DNA of 64,000 nt, taken from assembly GCA_022266195.1 (NCBI GenBank), contig WHVY01000008.1, positions 186,001-250,000 on the forward strand, in the 5' to 3' direction. Source of the stretch: Tetranychus cinnabarinus (Eukaryota; Arthropoda; Arachnida; Trombidiformes; Tetranychidae). Of the stretch, positions 1 to 10,697 are shown in pieces. Position numbers and translations under genes: made by a program. The notes beneath the pieces are model-generated. The model worked only from the letters and a program-made list of their open reading frames with translations. It searched no databases and was not told the origin of the DNA. Positions within the stretch are counted from its first letter, which is position 1, and every line of letters begins with the position of its first letter.

Positions 1-1168
1 CATTGAAAGCGGTCACAAAAAAGTCAACATAATCAAGAAACAAGGAGCCAAAAAAATTTTGTAAAACATAAGAAGCAGCAATATAAGGAATCAAGCGCCA
101 TTGTTGACTTTGATATTCCAAGACCGGTATCTCTTCTCCATTGGATGGGCCAAATTGCCGGCGAACAGCTGAATAGCGGACAGCTATTGTTAAAGCTGAT
201 TGCAAGTTGCTTATGCTAAATAAAATAATGAATATTCGTCCAGAAGATAAAACACCGAGAGTTATACCGAACCGTTTGGATTCATCCCTGACCTTTAAAG
301 TGTACTTTCCATCTTGGGTAACATCAGAGTTACGATTCATTAAGGCTGCCTTAGGAATTGGATAATTTTTAAAAGTCATGAATCCATTGTCTAATCCATT
401 GAGGCCAACTTTTCCTCCCATATCACCAATCCTTATACCTGGATAGGGTTCATAGGTTTTCGCATCTCGAACTGGAACCATGAAAGAATGAAGTCCATGG
501 CAGGCTCCATCGGGAGTGTACAGTTGAGCAAAGACGACTACATGAGTGGCTGTTTGTCCCAAAACTCCGGACCAGACTTTGGTTGCTTCCAATCGAGGAG
601 TATTCAAGATAAACGTCTGATTAACCGGATCATATGTTGCTGTTGTTTGAAGCTCTTTCGTGTTACTTCCGTGAGCTAATTCAGTTATACTTATAGCCCC
701 AAGCGCATTGAAATTCATGATATCATCGACAAGGCTATTATCTCGGTCACCGTTATCCATTTTACAGGAAACAATAAAATATTCATAACTCAACACTCGT
801 TTAACTATAAGAGACCAAGAAAATTGACCAACTGCTTGAACAAAGGCTGGTATTTTGTGAGGTTGGTTAAGATATTCCTCTTCAGAGGCCAATTTATAAT
901 CGACCAGCCTCTTTAAACGAAGAAAGGTCAATCTTCTCTCTTCATCTCTATTGTATTCCTCCCAAGGAGTTCGCTTGAAGATTGGATCATTGGCCAAAAC
1001 GGACCAGACTTTATGTTTGAAACAAACAACTGTATCACCATCAAGAACCAGTCTCATTGTTTTCCAGTCAAACGTTGCTTTTGCTCTTGCATCGTCAAGA
1101 GGACCTTTTGGCCAATCTGGAATACACTCTATAACCGAATCAACATCCAAATCCGTTGGTGATAACAT
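1..1168 (-). CDS. ACOX3: Peroxisomal acyl-CoA oxidase, ACOX3 type (5' part, truncated by window edge)
   Basis: Acyl-CoA oxidase catalyses the first, FAD-dependent and H2O2-producing step of peroxisomal beta-oxidation; ACOX3 enzymes prefer branched-chain acyl-CoAs. One uninterrupted frame of 389 codons runs from the ATG at 1168 to base 1 with no stop, so the C-terminal part lies outside. Visible hallmarks are ITELAHGSNTKELQTTA (FAD/substrate region), GDMGGKVGLNGLDNGF, then RRQFGP followed by EEIPVLEYQSQQWRLIPYIAA. These follow vertebrate ACOX3 closely from the N-terminal DWPKGPLDDARAKATFDW segment onward. The catalytic Glu and the peroxisomal targeting tail would lie beyond the edge. No intron is seen in this part. 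The family call is secure; ACOX3 over ACOX1 rests on overall resemblance from memory. Confidence 0.93.
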   Translation of the reverse strand, partial: MLSPTDLDVDSVIECIPDWPKGPLDDARAKATFDWKTMRLVLDGDTVVCFKHKVWSVLANDPIFKRTPWEEYNRDEERRLTFLRLKRLVDYKLASEEEYLNQPHKIPAFVQAVGQFSWSLIVKRVLSYEYFIVSCKMDNGDRDNSLVDDIMNFNALGAISITELAHGSNTKELQTTATYDPVNQTFILNTPRLEATKVWSGVLGQTATHVVVFAQLYTPDGACHGLHSFMVPVRDAKTYEPYPGIRIGDMGGKVGLNGLDNGFMTFKNYPIPKAALMNRNSDVTQDGKYTLKVRDESKRFGITLGVLSSGRIFIILFSISNLQSALTIAVRYSAVRRQFGPSNGEEIPVLEYQSQQWRLIPYIAASYVLQNFFGSLFLDYVDFFVTAFN

Positions 1169-3990
1169 GGTTTAATTATATTAATTAAAGTTGAACAAAA
1201 ATACACACACAGTTAACAAAGAAACGATCAACAGACTTGTTTACTTATGTTGTTGTTATCAATATCCAGTCATCGTTTGCATCTAATAGTTAAACAATAC
1301 ACAAGAAAATAACGGAAATTGAACACAAAAGTAATGCTTGAAGGCAAAAATGATTGGGAAAATAAACTCGGTCAGTGTTGACTTTATAACTGCAACATGA
1401 GAATCAACAGGAATTTCAAGATTTTACTTGTCTCACGCTCAGTCAACCTCACATTATAACAAACATCTCTCTTCTTGTTTCTCATTTTACCAACTTATTC
1501 GCTCTTCCTTACACTCTTTCCCCTTTCTTTGCCTTCCTCGCTCGTTCGCTCTTCTCTCTATCTTTTGGCTCATATTTTGTTCCACCTCATCACATGTTAT
1601 TACGACCTTCCTCTTCCACTTACTTAACCTTTAATCTTCTTCCTCCTCTTCAACCCCACACTCTTAATCTTTCATTTTTATTCATTTAATTTCATCAATT
1701 CGCATAAAGTCAAGTTTGTCTCTTTTTCAATACAACCTCAACCATTGGTAGTCAGGTCATTTATCTAGCAAGCAAGGCCAGATAAACAATTTGGGTTATG
1801 TAGAACCAATTCGTACCCTTTAACAACCTTCTATTGTTTCACCCAATTTCCCGATAAAGGTAAATGGATATAAATTCAGAATAACAATAAAATGTTGAAA
1901 TAAGTGCGTCAAATTTTTCGCCATTTACCTTTTTCTTTCCCTTAACCCAAACTATAGCTTACAAAGCTGTAACAAGTACACAGTTAGACATGTTTTCATA
2001 CATAATTATCGTTACAATACTTTCAATTATCTTTCTAGAAACAAAAACAATTTACATTCCCTTTTAAGAAATATAATTTGTTAAATGTTTCCAACAGTCT
2101 AATAATTGTCATTAATGTAGAGAAACAATTAAAAACATTGCTTTTTTCAAAGCAACCTAACAACGATGACAATCCACTTTCACATCAACTTGCAACTCAT
2201 AATTTGAAACCTGATTATACGATTGACTTTGCGGTTTGTTTCCTAAATTTTCACAATTAAACCATGGTTATACACTTGTTAATACATGTAATTGGTTTGA
2301 AAATCAAGTCCAAGCCATTTTTGCAAGAAACTGAGATCTTCAAATTTAGTCTATTTTACAACAAAATCAGTTTCATTTTTCCCTAATACGACTTTTCAGT
2401 TAATTGTTATTAGGAAGTTGCTAGTTGACGTTTATCTGTGAAATTCAGGTTCGTAATTTTAGGTTGAAAAATTGATTCAGAAGTAGACATTTCTTTTGTT
2501 GTTCATCATTTTTGTGATTGATTTATTGATGAAAAAGGTAAAACCTAATAACAGCAATCAAATACTCCTGTTTTGTTTTGACGTAAATTTCTTAGGCCAT
2601 CATCAGTGTTGGGCACGATTTTTATATTTTTGATTGTAGGTTGATTTGAAACAATGTTTTCCCAAAAGTGGAATGAAAATAAATTTCCTGAAAACAGCTT
2701 TCCAATCAAACCGGCAAAAAAAGTCAAATAGTCAAAGCCTACTATTCATCAATCATTACAATCAAACATTAATTCACTTTAACTGCAATTTGTCTCGAAA
2801 TGATTGTAACACCAATAACCAATGCTAACTTGTAAACATTGAAAAAACATGAATCTTGTATTTGCAGCAATACCTTGATCTTAATTGTCAGATTATCCTC
2901 TTATTGAAACCATCAAATTTAAATATTGTTATTGTTGATATGAAAAGCCAATAATTAGCTCAATAGAAATACAAATAAATGTTATTTCTGAATCCCCAAG
3001 TTCAATCTGAATTGATACTCCAATCAGTGATCCTGATTTCGGTTGATGCCAATGTAAAAATGGTTTGTAACGTTAATGGCCCTCACTGTATTTAGGATTT
3101 TGGTGCAATTTGTTAATTACTTGTTTCACTTTCCATTTAATTGCTGCTAAAAATTATTCTGTCATTAATTTTACTCAAAATTGAAGGACAATCAATTTTT
3201 CTCTCACCATTAATCTGAGAATATAAATTGACTTGAAATTTTTGAATGTCTTGGCTTGATTGTAGTCACGAAAGATTTCAGATGTTTTATTATGATTAAT
3301 ATTTTAATCTGATGTTAAATTAGACATTTTTATGAGTTAATCAAATAATTTAAAATTCAATAAATGACAGTTTTCTTCAATCATTATGAGTTATGAGCTT
3401 GATTAAAAGAAGAGTATTTCTGCAATTGTTTTGGTTCGTTATCAGATGACGACAGTTGATTGATTTAGTTTTAGTAGGTGAAATTACAACAATTAAAATG
3501 GATTTAGTGTTGGAATCATTCATTTGATTATTGATAACCAGGCTAAGATTAATAATTCAAGAAGATTTGCTTTTGGTGAGTTAAACAAAAGTTGCTTGTA
3601 AAAGAAAATAATTTTCACCTGAAAATTAACATTTTTGCAAATTTAATTTTACCAAGATTCGGGAAAAAATTGTTCATTAACTAATCTGATTATTGCAAAC
3701 AAATGATTCCTGAAAATCGAGTTTAAATTGAGTAAGTTTTCAATTCTTTTTTCCATGATTAAGTTTGTTCCTTTTCGTTACTTTCAATTAATATTTACAA
3801 TTATTCACAAAGATTCACTTGATTGTGTTTTTTCAACTGATATTGAGTTGATTTAAGATGAGATTATGACATCTATCGGATGATCTATTAAATTATGATG
3901 GATGAATATGGTAATGAGTCATTGAGGTTATTGTTGAAGAATGAAAAATTGACACATGTGAAGTTAACATAAATGATTTAGAGTTGAATT
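1169..3990. other. Intergenic: ACOX promoter side and armadillo 3' flank
   Basis: AT-rich DNA between the start of the acyl-CoA oxidase gene and the end of the armadillo gene, both on the minus strand. The short frames here have no domain-like content or splice support. It includes a pyrimidine-rich tract around 1480-1650 and one copy of a duplicated segment (about 1560-1800). The part next to 3990 should hold the armadillo 3' UTR. Confidence 0.6.
1560..1800 (+). repeat. Copy 1 of a ~200-bp duplicated noncoding segment
   Basis: This stretch resembles 7460-7680 in the same orientation. Shared blocks include cctcatcacatgttattacga near the left end and a tatctagcaagcaaggccaga / atctagctaggaaggccgaa pair near the right end, with diverged pyrimidine-rich sequence between. 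It could be two copies of a dispersed noncoding repeat or a segmental duplication on either side of the armadillo gene. No coding potential was recognised. Confidence 0.55.
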
Positions 3991-6483
3991 TTATAAATCA
4001 GTGTCATACCAAGCTGCCATTGTATTATCTAATGATTGACCTGAAGGATTCATCGTTGTACCCTGATTACCTTGAGTACCTAGATTTTGCTGTCCGTTGG
4101 TCATGAGGGGATCAAAAGTAACTGTTGACTCTAGTGAAGGATTCATAGTGTTAGTTGGGTAACCTGTCCTGTTTGTAATACCAGTCATTAGATCTCCTGG
4201 ACCTAATCCGGCTCCACCAGCACCTCCGGCTCCAGTTGAGTAAGGGTTAGATCGAGATAATGTTGAGTGAACTGAAGCTGAACCTCCTCCAACTCCCGCT
4301 GCTAAGGGCTCAGAAAATAGATGGCTTGAAAAACCATCATCAACTGCTATCAAGTTCATATCTAATTCGCCTGGTCCAGCTACCCAGTTACTTGCATCTT
4401 CACGGAATAAAGACGAAGTTAATTCCATTGATAGTCTTTTCTTGTAATCAGATGGTTTATCTTCTGACATCCTGAACAGTACAGCAGCTGCATAAGTAGC
4501 AACACCATCATTACGTGAATGAAGAAGCTCGGTCAAGGGTGCTGTGGCTGCTTCTGCTTCGATCATTTCAGCTCCTTCTTTGTCCCCAGCTAATTCACAG
4601 AGGACACCAACCGCCACTCGTTGAAGATTTTCAATCTCACTGTACAACAGTTGAACAAACGTTGGTATAACATTGAGACTTCTTATTATCGCTCTGTTGT
4701 GTGGATCTTTTGCAAGAACATGAAGAGCACCCACAGTTCCTTCAACTATCTCATCCATTTTTACACCTTCTGAATAAAGTGTTGTTCCTGCTCCAGTTCC
4801 ACTGCCCCCTCCTGGACCATTAGCAGCAGCAGCTACAGATGCTTTGTGCCTTTGTGATTCAAGAAATGCTTTGGACAACAACTGGACCAATCTCTGAAGT
4901 ACATTTTGTTCTCGCAATGGTCCATGGTTAGCAGGGCATAAGGATAAGTTTCTTATTAACCCAATAACTGCTTTGATCAATGGCCATCGAGAAGGTGGGT
5001 TGAGAAGTTTGACAATAACTGGAAGTCCATAATTTATTCTCACGGCATTTTGAGCCACTTCTGAACTTGGATGGCGGTTGGTTAAATGTCTCAATGCACA
5101 TATTGCTGGTTCAATCGTTTCTTCAGCATCACCAGCTTGAATAACAACACGAACCAGCGCTTCAACTCCACCAACTTGACAAACGATTGCTTTGTTAACT
5201 GGATTATTACAAGTTAAATTGGACAATACTCCTGCTGCAGTAATCGCATATCCAGGATCATTTGTGGACAATAGATGAACCAGATTCTGTAATAAACCAT
5301 TCATTCCATCTAATTTGGTTGCCGCATCAGATAGATTTCGCAGCGTCCACAAACAATTTGAAACAAGTCGATTCGATTCTGAGTTAAGATGCATCGCTAA
5401 AGCTTGAATTCCTCCCGCTTGAACAATCGCTGGTTTATTAGATGAACATACGGATAGTACTTTTAGGACACGTGAAGTTGTCCATAATAACTTTTCATAA
5501 TTATAAGTAGTCATTATGTTGACCAAAAGCTGAGGCCCGCCGGAAGCTAGGATTATCAATTTTCCCTCTTGATTTCCATAAGCCAATATTTGAAGACAAT
5601 CAGTTACCAAAGTTAGAAATTTGACGTGATTACGATTTAGGAGTGCAACCATTTTTTGTAACCCACCAGCCAATCTGACTGCCATTTTCGATCCTTCCTG
5701 GTGCAGAAGAAGATTATGTAAAGTAGTGATGGCGTGAAATACAACAGGTTCGATAGGTGAAGATAAAAGCTTGACTAGAGCAGGAATCCCACCTGATTTG
5801 AATATTGCTAATAAACCCTGTCGATGTTGGGATAAATTTTGTAAAATACCAGCAGCATTTTTTGTCACTTCAATATCAGTTGTTGACGCCATTGCTCTGA
5901 CTAGAGAGGTAACCATTTGAGGAGAGTTCATGAGTGCATGTCGAGAGGCTTCTTTTTTGGATAATTGATGAACCATCATTGATGCTTGAGTTACAACTAC
6001 CGAATCTTCGTCATTTAATAATTTCATTAGTTCTGGTAAAGCTCTAGTTGCTAATTCAGCGTCATCACGATAATTAATCAAATTAGTTACTGCGTGTTTC
6101 AACATTTGAGCAGGTTCAGCAAGTCGATTAACAACAGAGCTTGAATTGTTTAGTGTTAAATTATTCATATTTATATTATTTGCATTACCATTGGTATGAT
6201 TACCATTTGTGTGGTTACCATTGGTACCATTGTTTACTGGCAATTCACCGGCTTCATCTATCGTTTCTGGAAACATTGCCGCTCTAATCCGTTGAGTGCG
6301 AGATGAATTCAACGCTCGTGACATATCATCGGAACCACCATTAGAATCAGGATTACCTGAGTTACTATTGAAACCCATACCATTCCAATCATAATTGGAT
6401 AAGTCACCGCCGCCGCCCATCATTCCAGATCCATCAATACCATTTTCACCATTTTCCTGTTGACCATCTCTTCGATTATGCAT
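3991..6483 (-). CDS. arm: Beta-catenin / armadillo, intronless, divergent N-terminus
   Basis: Beta-catenin links cadherins to actin through alpha-catenin and is the Wnt co-activator. The frame encodes 830 residues from the ATG at 6483. A GTG two codons upstream is not a likely start, and a stop precedes it directly. Residues about 120-670 carry the twelve armadillo repeats with high conservation: RLAEPAQMLKHAV, LLHQEGSKMAVRLAGGLQK, LLWTTSRVLKVLSVCSSNKP, ATAPLTELLHSRN. The groove lysines equivalent to human K312 and K435 are kept. The C-terminus ends WYDTDL, as in the family (WFDTDL). The N-terminus is Gly/Asn-rich with no DSGxxS degron, and only the second half of the alpha-catenin-binding helix (RTQRIRAAMFPETIDE) is recognisable. 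A Gly/Ala insert lies between repeats 10 and 11. No introns are seen in the coding region, although 5' UTR exons are possible. Confidence 0.96.
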   Translation of the reverse strand: MHNRRDGQQENGENGIDGSGMMGGGGDLSNYDWNGMGFNSNSGNPDSNGGSDDMSRALNSSRTQRIRAAMFPETIDEAGELPVNNGTNGNHTNGNHTNGNANNINMNNLTLNNSSSVVNRLAEPAQMLKHAVTNLINYRDDAELATRALPELMKLLNDEDSVVVTQASMMVHQLSKKEASRHALMNSPQMVTSLVRAMASTTDIEVTKNAAGILQNLSQHRQGLLAIFKSGGIPALVKLLSSPIEPVVFHAITTLHNLLLHQEGSKMAVRLAGGLQKMVALLNRNHVKFLTLVTDCLQILAYGNQEGKLIILASGGPQLLVNIMTTYNYEKLLWTTSRVLKVLSVCSSNKPAIVQAGGIQALAMHLNSESNRLVSNCLWTLRNLSDAATKLDGMNGLLQNLVHLLSTNDPGYAITAAGVLSNLTCNNPVNKAIVCQVGGVEALVRVVIQAGDAEETIEPAICALRHLTNRHPSSEVAQNAVRINYGLPVIVKLLNPPSRWPLIKAVIGLIRNLSLCPANHGPLREQNVLQRLVQLLSKAFLESQRHKASVAAAANGPGGGSGTGAGTTLYSEGVKMDEIVEGTVGALHVLAKDPHNRAIIRSLNVIPTFVQLLYSEIENLQRVAVGVLCELAGDKEGAEMIEAEAATAPLTELLHSRNDGVATYAAAVLFRMSEDKPSDYKKRLSMELTSSLFREDASNWVAGPGELDMNLIAVDDGFSSHLFSEPLAAGVGGGSASVHSTLSRSNPYSTGAGGAGGAGLGPGDLMTGITNRTGYPTNTMNPSLESTVTFDPLMTNGQQNLGTQGNQGTTMNPSGQSLDNTMAAWYDTDL

Positions 6484-9245
6484 TTTCACTCAAGATTTTG
6501 CGTTTAATGATACACTGATATTGATGGAGATTGAGATGCTTTAAACGTGTCTAATCAACTAAACAAATGAGATTCGAATGAACAACTGAGATTTCATTAA
6601 ATATTCACTGAAAATGAAATGAAAACTACTCACAATTTTCTTCATTTTTAATCATTTTTGAAATTAACAAAATGCTTTTTTTGGTGTTGGAAAGATGATG
6701 TTGATGATGAAAATGGCCTTTTAGCTGTATTCAATTATCTACTTCACTGTTTATTTTGAAAATATGGATTGTGTTGCTCACCACACTGATTGTACAAAGA
6801 CTGATGGACTTGCATTTGTTCGATTCAATGTGGATAACAGTAGGATTTAATTCACTGCAATCTACCGGTATATTATTACAGTAAAGTATCGATTTGTGAT
6901 GACAATTTATCCTTCAATCTTTCTCTTCTTTTCTCTCCTCTTTCCAGATTACTTTCGGTTCATCGATTTAACTGCCCGGGAAGGAAGACAGAGGAGAAAG
7001 AGCAAAGAGTAACAGTTCGAATCTTGAGCAACCGCAATGTGAAATGAGAGCGTGATTTCGATCAATATTGAGGCGATTTTATGCAGCATCCTCTTTCTTT
7101 CTCTTCATCGCCATCACTATCATCCACTTTCCCTTGTGTCTTCCACAAGTTTGCCGCTTATCCTTTTTCCTCTCTTTCTCATTATGCATTAGCCTATTTC
7201 CTTTTTCAAAATTATATTATTTAAGTTTGGATGCATTAGCGATAATATTTACTGAGATAAATATTGAAGGATTTTATGGATGGTGATGATAAGGAAGAAA
7301 TCCGGAGGAGAAGGTTTCATTATAGAATAGTAATGATGAGAAATAAAAGGGAAAAATATCTTTATCAACAGTTAATCGAATCAAGATTTTCATTTTAATT
7401 CACAAATGAAAACCAAAAAGGTTCTTTTGTCCCTTTTTTGAAGTAAAATTCATTCATTTCTCTATCATATGGCTCATGAATATGATTATTATACCTCATC
7501 ACATGTTATTACGATCTTCTCTTCAACTTACCTAATTTTTCTCATCCTCCTCCTCAACAACCCACATTTCTTTCATCAATCAAATAATCAATTTTTGTAC
7601 GTTCAATACATATCGATCCATTGTTTGTCCGGACTAATTCATCTAGCTAGGAAGGCCGAATAAAAAAGTTAAATTATTGCACCAATGATATATTTATGAG
7701 TAATTGATTAATGAACAATTGAGAAACATATTACAATAATACAAGTCGAGATTTCATCATGTACATAAACATACAAACATGGATTGGTTAAAGGACTGAT
7801 AGATTTGGGTACAACTGTTAATGTCTTTATGAAAGCACAATAAAAGTGCTCATTACCAATTTTCGCAATTAATTATTAGCATTATTATCTCTGCTTCTTA
7901 TTATCTACTCCAAGTAAAAACTAACCTTTTATAAAATTAATTAATCAGTTGTGTTCCACTTTTCACGCTATTTGTCATTTTTCCTTTCAATTCCTTTCCG
8001 TTCAATGATTCCTTATATTAACAGCTATGGTTGACATAATCAGAGTATATGTAATGGTACTAATGTGAAGTTACTGAGTAATACTAGTTGTTAGTCTGTT
8101 TACTTTATTATCGTTAGCTGTTAATTCGTACTTTACAGCATTCGTAGCATCAAAATTAGCATTCGGCAAAAACAACTCTTTATGTATCTAGCTAATGGTA
8201 AAAGCTGAAATCTTGAGCTTAAATCTTTCCATTAATCTTTAATTATAATTCATTGGTACCAGTTTTATCCCAAATTTTTAATCTTTTATTCACTTCCATC
8301 TTCTATAAACATTCAATTCTTATTTATCTCCATCTTATTCATCATTATAATACAATTGTCTTTATATCAAATCAAACCTAGAATCTAAATTAAAAGACAA
8401 AAATCTAAACATTGTTTTCAGATTAATTTATATTCTCTTGATTTAGTGATATTACTAGATAAGTAATAATATTTTGAGGAAAACTCTGATTATTGATATA
8501 CCCATCATGAAAAAGTAATTTTATTTCCTTGATATTAAATTTTCTTCATTATATTACTAGAAAAAGTAATCATAAAACAAAGAAACAGTAATACATTCAA
8601 TATTAATAATATGTAAATGACCTTTTCTTTGAAGAGCTCTTCACTTTTCGTATAACTTTATCCTCGTTACAAATTTTACCACCGTGAACCAAATCAATCT
8701 TTTAATATGTATCAGTGGACAATTAACAACATCTCCAGTCTTGATGTAAGCACAATCATTGATTGTCGTCGGCATATTGTAATCATTGTTAATTTTACTC
8801 CTAAAAATCTTTTCGATTATCATCAATTTATCAAATATATTAATGAGTGAATAAACTTAAATTAGTGATCAATTACAGAGGTAAATTGTTATATTGCCTA
8901 TTTAAGTGTTGAATTGTAGGTTCTATGGTGAATATAATTTTTTAATCTTGCTGTGTTAGTTGTTTGTCGGGAATAGTAATTGTTTTGATATAAATTTGAT
9001 ATAATTATTGTGATTTTTATATTTTTTGTTGTAAAATTGAAAAAGGCGCTTCAAAAGTAGTTGGATAAAGATACTGATATCGCTACTATTATTAGTATCT
9101 TTTAGATGCTCAATTTCAAAACAACTTTTGAAGTAAGTTGAAGAAACAAGTCGATTTAGTCTCTTCTTTCCAATAGGATTAACAAGGTCAACTTTACAAA
9201 ACTAGCATTTCAACTTAACCCATCTTTAACTCGTTCAAACGCGAT
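6484..9245. other. Intergenic: divergent upstream regions of armadillo and serpin
   Basis: About 2.8 kb separates two divergently transcribed genes, so it should contain both promoters and any 5' UTR exons of armadillo. It has pyrimidine-rich stretches (6910-6960, 7080-7190) and copy 2 of the duplicated segment. I found no upstream coding exon that would give armadillo a degron-bearing N-terminus, though I could not search exhaustively. Confidence 0.55.
7460..7680 (+). repeat. Copy 2 of a ~200-bp duplicated noncoding segment
   Basis: Partner of 1560-1800, same orientation, with shared blocks at both ends and a more diverged middle. It lies upstream of armadillo, whereas copy 1 lies downstream. 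Confidence 0.55.
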
Positions 9246-10697
9246 ATGTTGACATCATTCACTATTCCAGTCAAATATATAATTTTATTAATTATATTGT
9301 GTAAAGTTTGCAAAAGTTATAACCTACCACAACAATCACCAAAATCTGCCCCTAAATTACCTTCGTCTTCTGGATCTTCTCCACCAACATCTAAACCATC
9401 GTCAATCGGTTCCTATGAAAAATGTTACGATGACGATGATGTTGCCAATGGACATCTTTCTGATAGTCCATCTGAATATTCCAGAACACTGATTTCTGGT
9501 TTACATAAATTTTCAATTGACATCTTGCGTTCTCTTCACAACTTTGAATCTAAAGATTCGTCCCCTGGATTAATTCTCAGTCCGTTCTCAATCTGGTCAG
9601 CTCTTCTTGTTTCTTACATGGGAGCTCGTCATGAAACTGATCGTGAGTTAAGGTCAGTTCTTGGTTTAAATAATGTTCCTAAACATGCTGTGGGTATGGC
9701 ATATCAGGGATTACGTTTTTGGTACCAATTGAAGAGAAACGTTTCTTTAGTGACCAAGGAGACTTCCAAAAAACAAGCCTATTCCATTGCGAATAAAATT
9801 TTCATCAATGATGCTTTAACCCTCAATGATTGCATCAAGCAACATTTTGCGACTGAAGCCGAGTCTATGGACTTTACATCTAACCCGGGCGGTGCTCTTA
9901 AAGCAATCAACTCTTGGATTGAAGAGGAAACTCATGGTAAAATAAAAGATCTCATTCCACCTGGCAGTGTGACCCAATGGACAACAATTATCATTGCCAA
10001 TGCTATTTATTTCCATGCTAAATGGTACAACCAGTTTGATGCTTCAAAAACTGAAATAGGCACTTTCCATGTTACCCCTGTTGAATCTATTCAGATTCCT
10101 TTCATGAAGTTAACCGCCAATTTAATGTATGGTGTCAGTGAAGCGCTTCGATGTACTGTACTTGAGTTACCTTATGCTAATCAAGATTTCTCCATGTTAA
10201 TTCTTCTCCCGGATGCAAGTAAAGGTGTTGACTCATTGGTTCGCCAATTGAAGCCCAGCCATTTAGAGGATGTAGTGGCCAATATGTTTGACGATGAAAT
10301 ATCTGTAGTTCTACCTAAATTTAAAGCAGAGCAAGAACTTGAACTGTCTGGACCTTTATACTCAATGGGAATTATGAAGCTATTTGACCCAAGATTTGCC
10401 GACTTATCTGGTTTCTTCCAGCCAGCGTCTGCTAACAAAAATGGCAAGAACAAAAACACTACTCATGAATTACAAACAAAGGGGATTACAGTCAATTCAG
10501 TTGTTCATAAAGTATATGTTTCAGTTAATGAAGAAGGAACCGAAGCTGCCGCATCAACAGCCATCCTTATCGCTCGATCAGGTCGACCTGCTTTTCCAAC
10601 ACGGTTTGTTGTTAATCGACCTTTTCTTTTCTTGATTAGAGACACAGCAACTAATGTTATACTCTTCATTGGAATCGTTAGAAGGCCATATGAATAA
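9246..10697 (+). CDS. Secreted serpin, probably inhibitory
   Basis: Serine protease inhibitor of the serpin superfamily, 483 residues in one exon. Residues 1-24 form a signal peptide (hydrophobic YIILLIILCKVC), followed by a Pro/Ser-rich linker to about residue 55, then the serpin fold. Recognisable segments are SPFSIWSALLVSYMGA, ANAIYFHAKWYNQF, VLELPYANQDFSMLILLP and the C-terminal VVNRPFLFLIRD. The reactive-centre hinge NEEGTEAAASTA (about 428-439) has the small residues needed for loop insertion, so it should be inhibitory. It resembles the antithrombin hinge, with Arg444 or Arg447 as candidate P1, which suggests trypsin-like targets. A polar insert (NKNGKNKN) precedes the strand leading into the loop. 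AATAAA at 10851 may be the poly(A) signal. In arthropods such serpins regulate clotting, melanisation or Toll cascades; the specific role here is unknown. Confidence 0.95.
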   Translation: MLTSFTIPVKYIILLIILCKVCKSYNLPQQSPKSAPKLPSSSGSSPPTSKPSSIGSYEKCYDDDDVANGHLSDSPSEYSRTLISGLHKFSIDILRSLHNFESKDSSPGLILSPFSIWSALLVSYMGARHETDRELRSVLGLNNVPKHAVGMAYQGLRFWYQLKRNVSLVTKETSKKQAYSIANKIFINDALTLNDCIKQHFATEAESMDFTSNPGGALKAINSWIEEETHGKIKDLIPPGSVTQWTTIIIANAIYFHAKWYNQFDASKTEIGTFHVTPVESIQIPFMKLTANLMYGVSEALRCTVLELPYANQDFSMLILLPDASKGVDSLVRQLKPSHLEDVVANMFDDEISVVLPKFKAEQELELSGPLYSMGIMKLFDPRFADLSGFFQPASANKNGKNKNTTHELQTKGITVNSVVHKVYVSVNEEGTEAAASTAILIARSGRPAFPTRFVVNRPFLFLIRDTATNVILFIGIVRRPYE

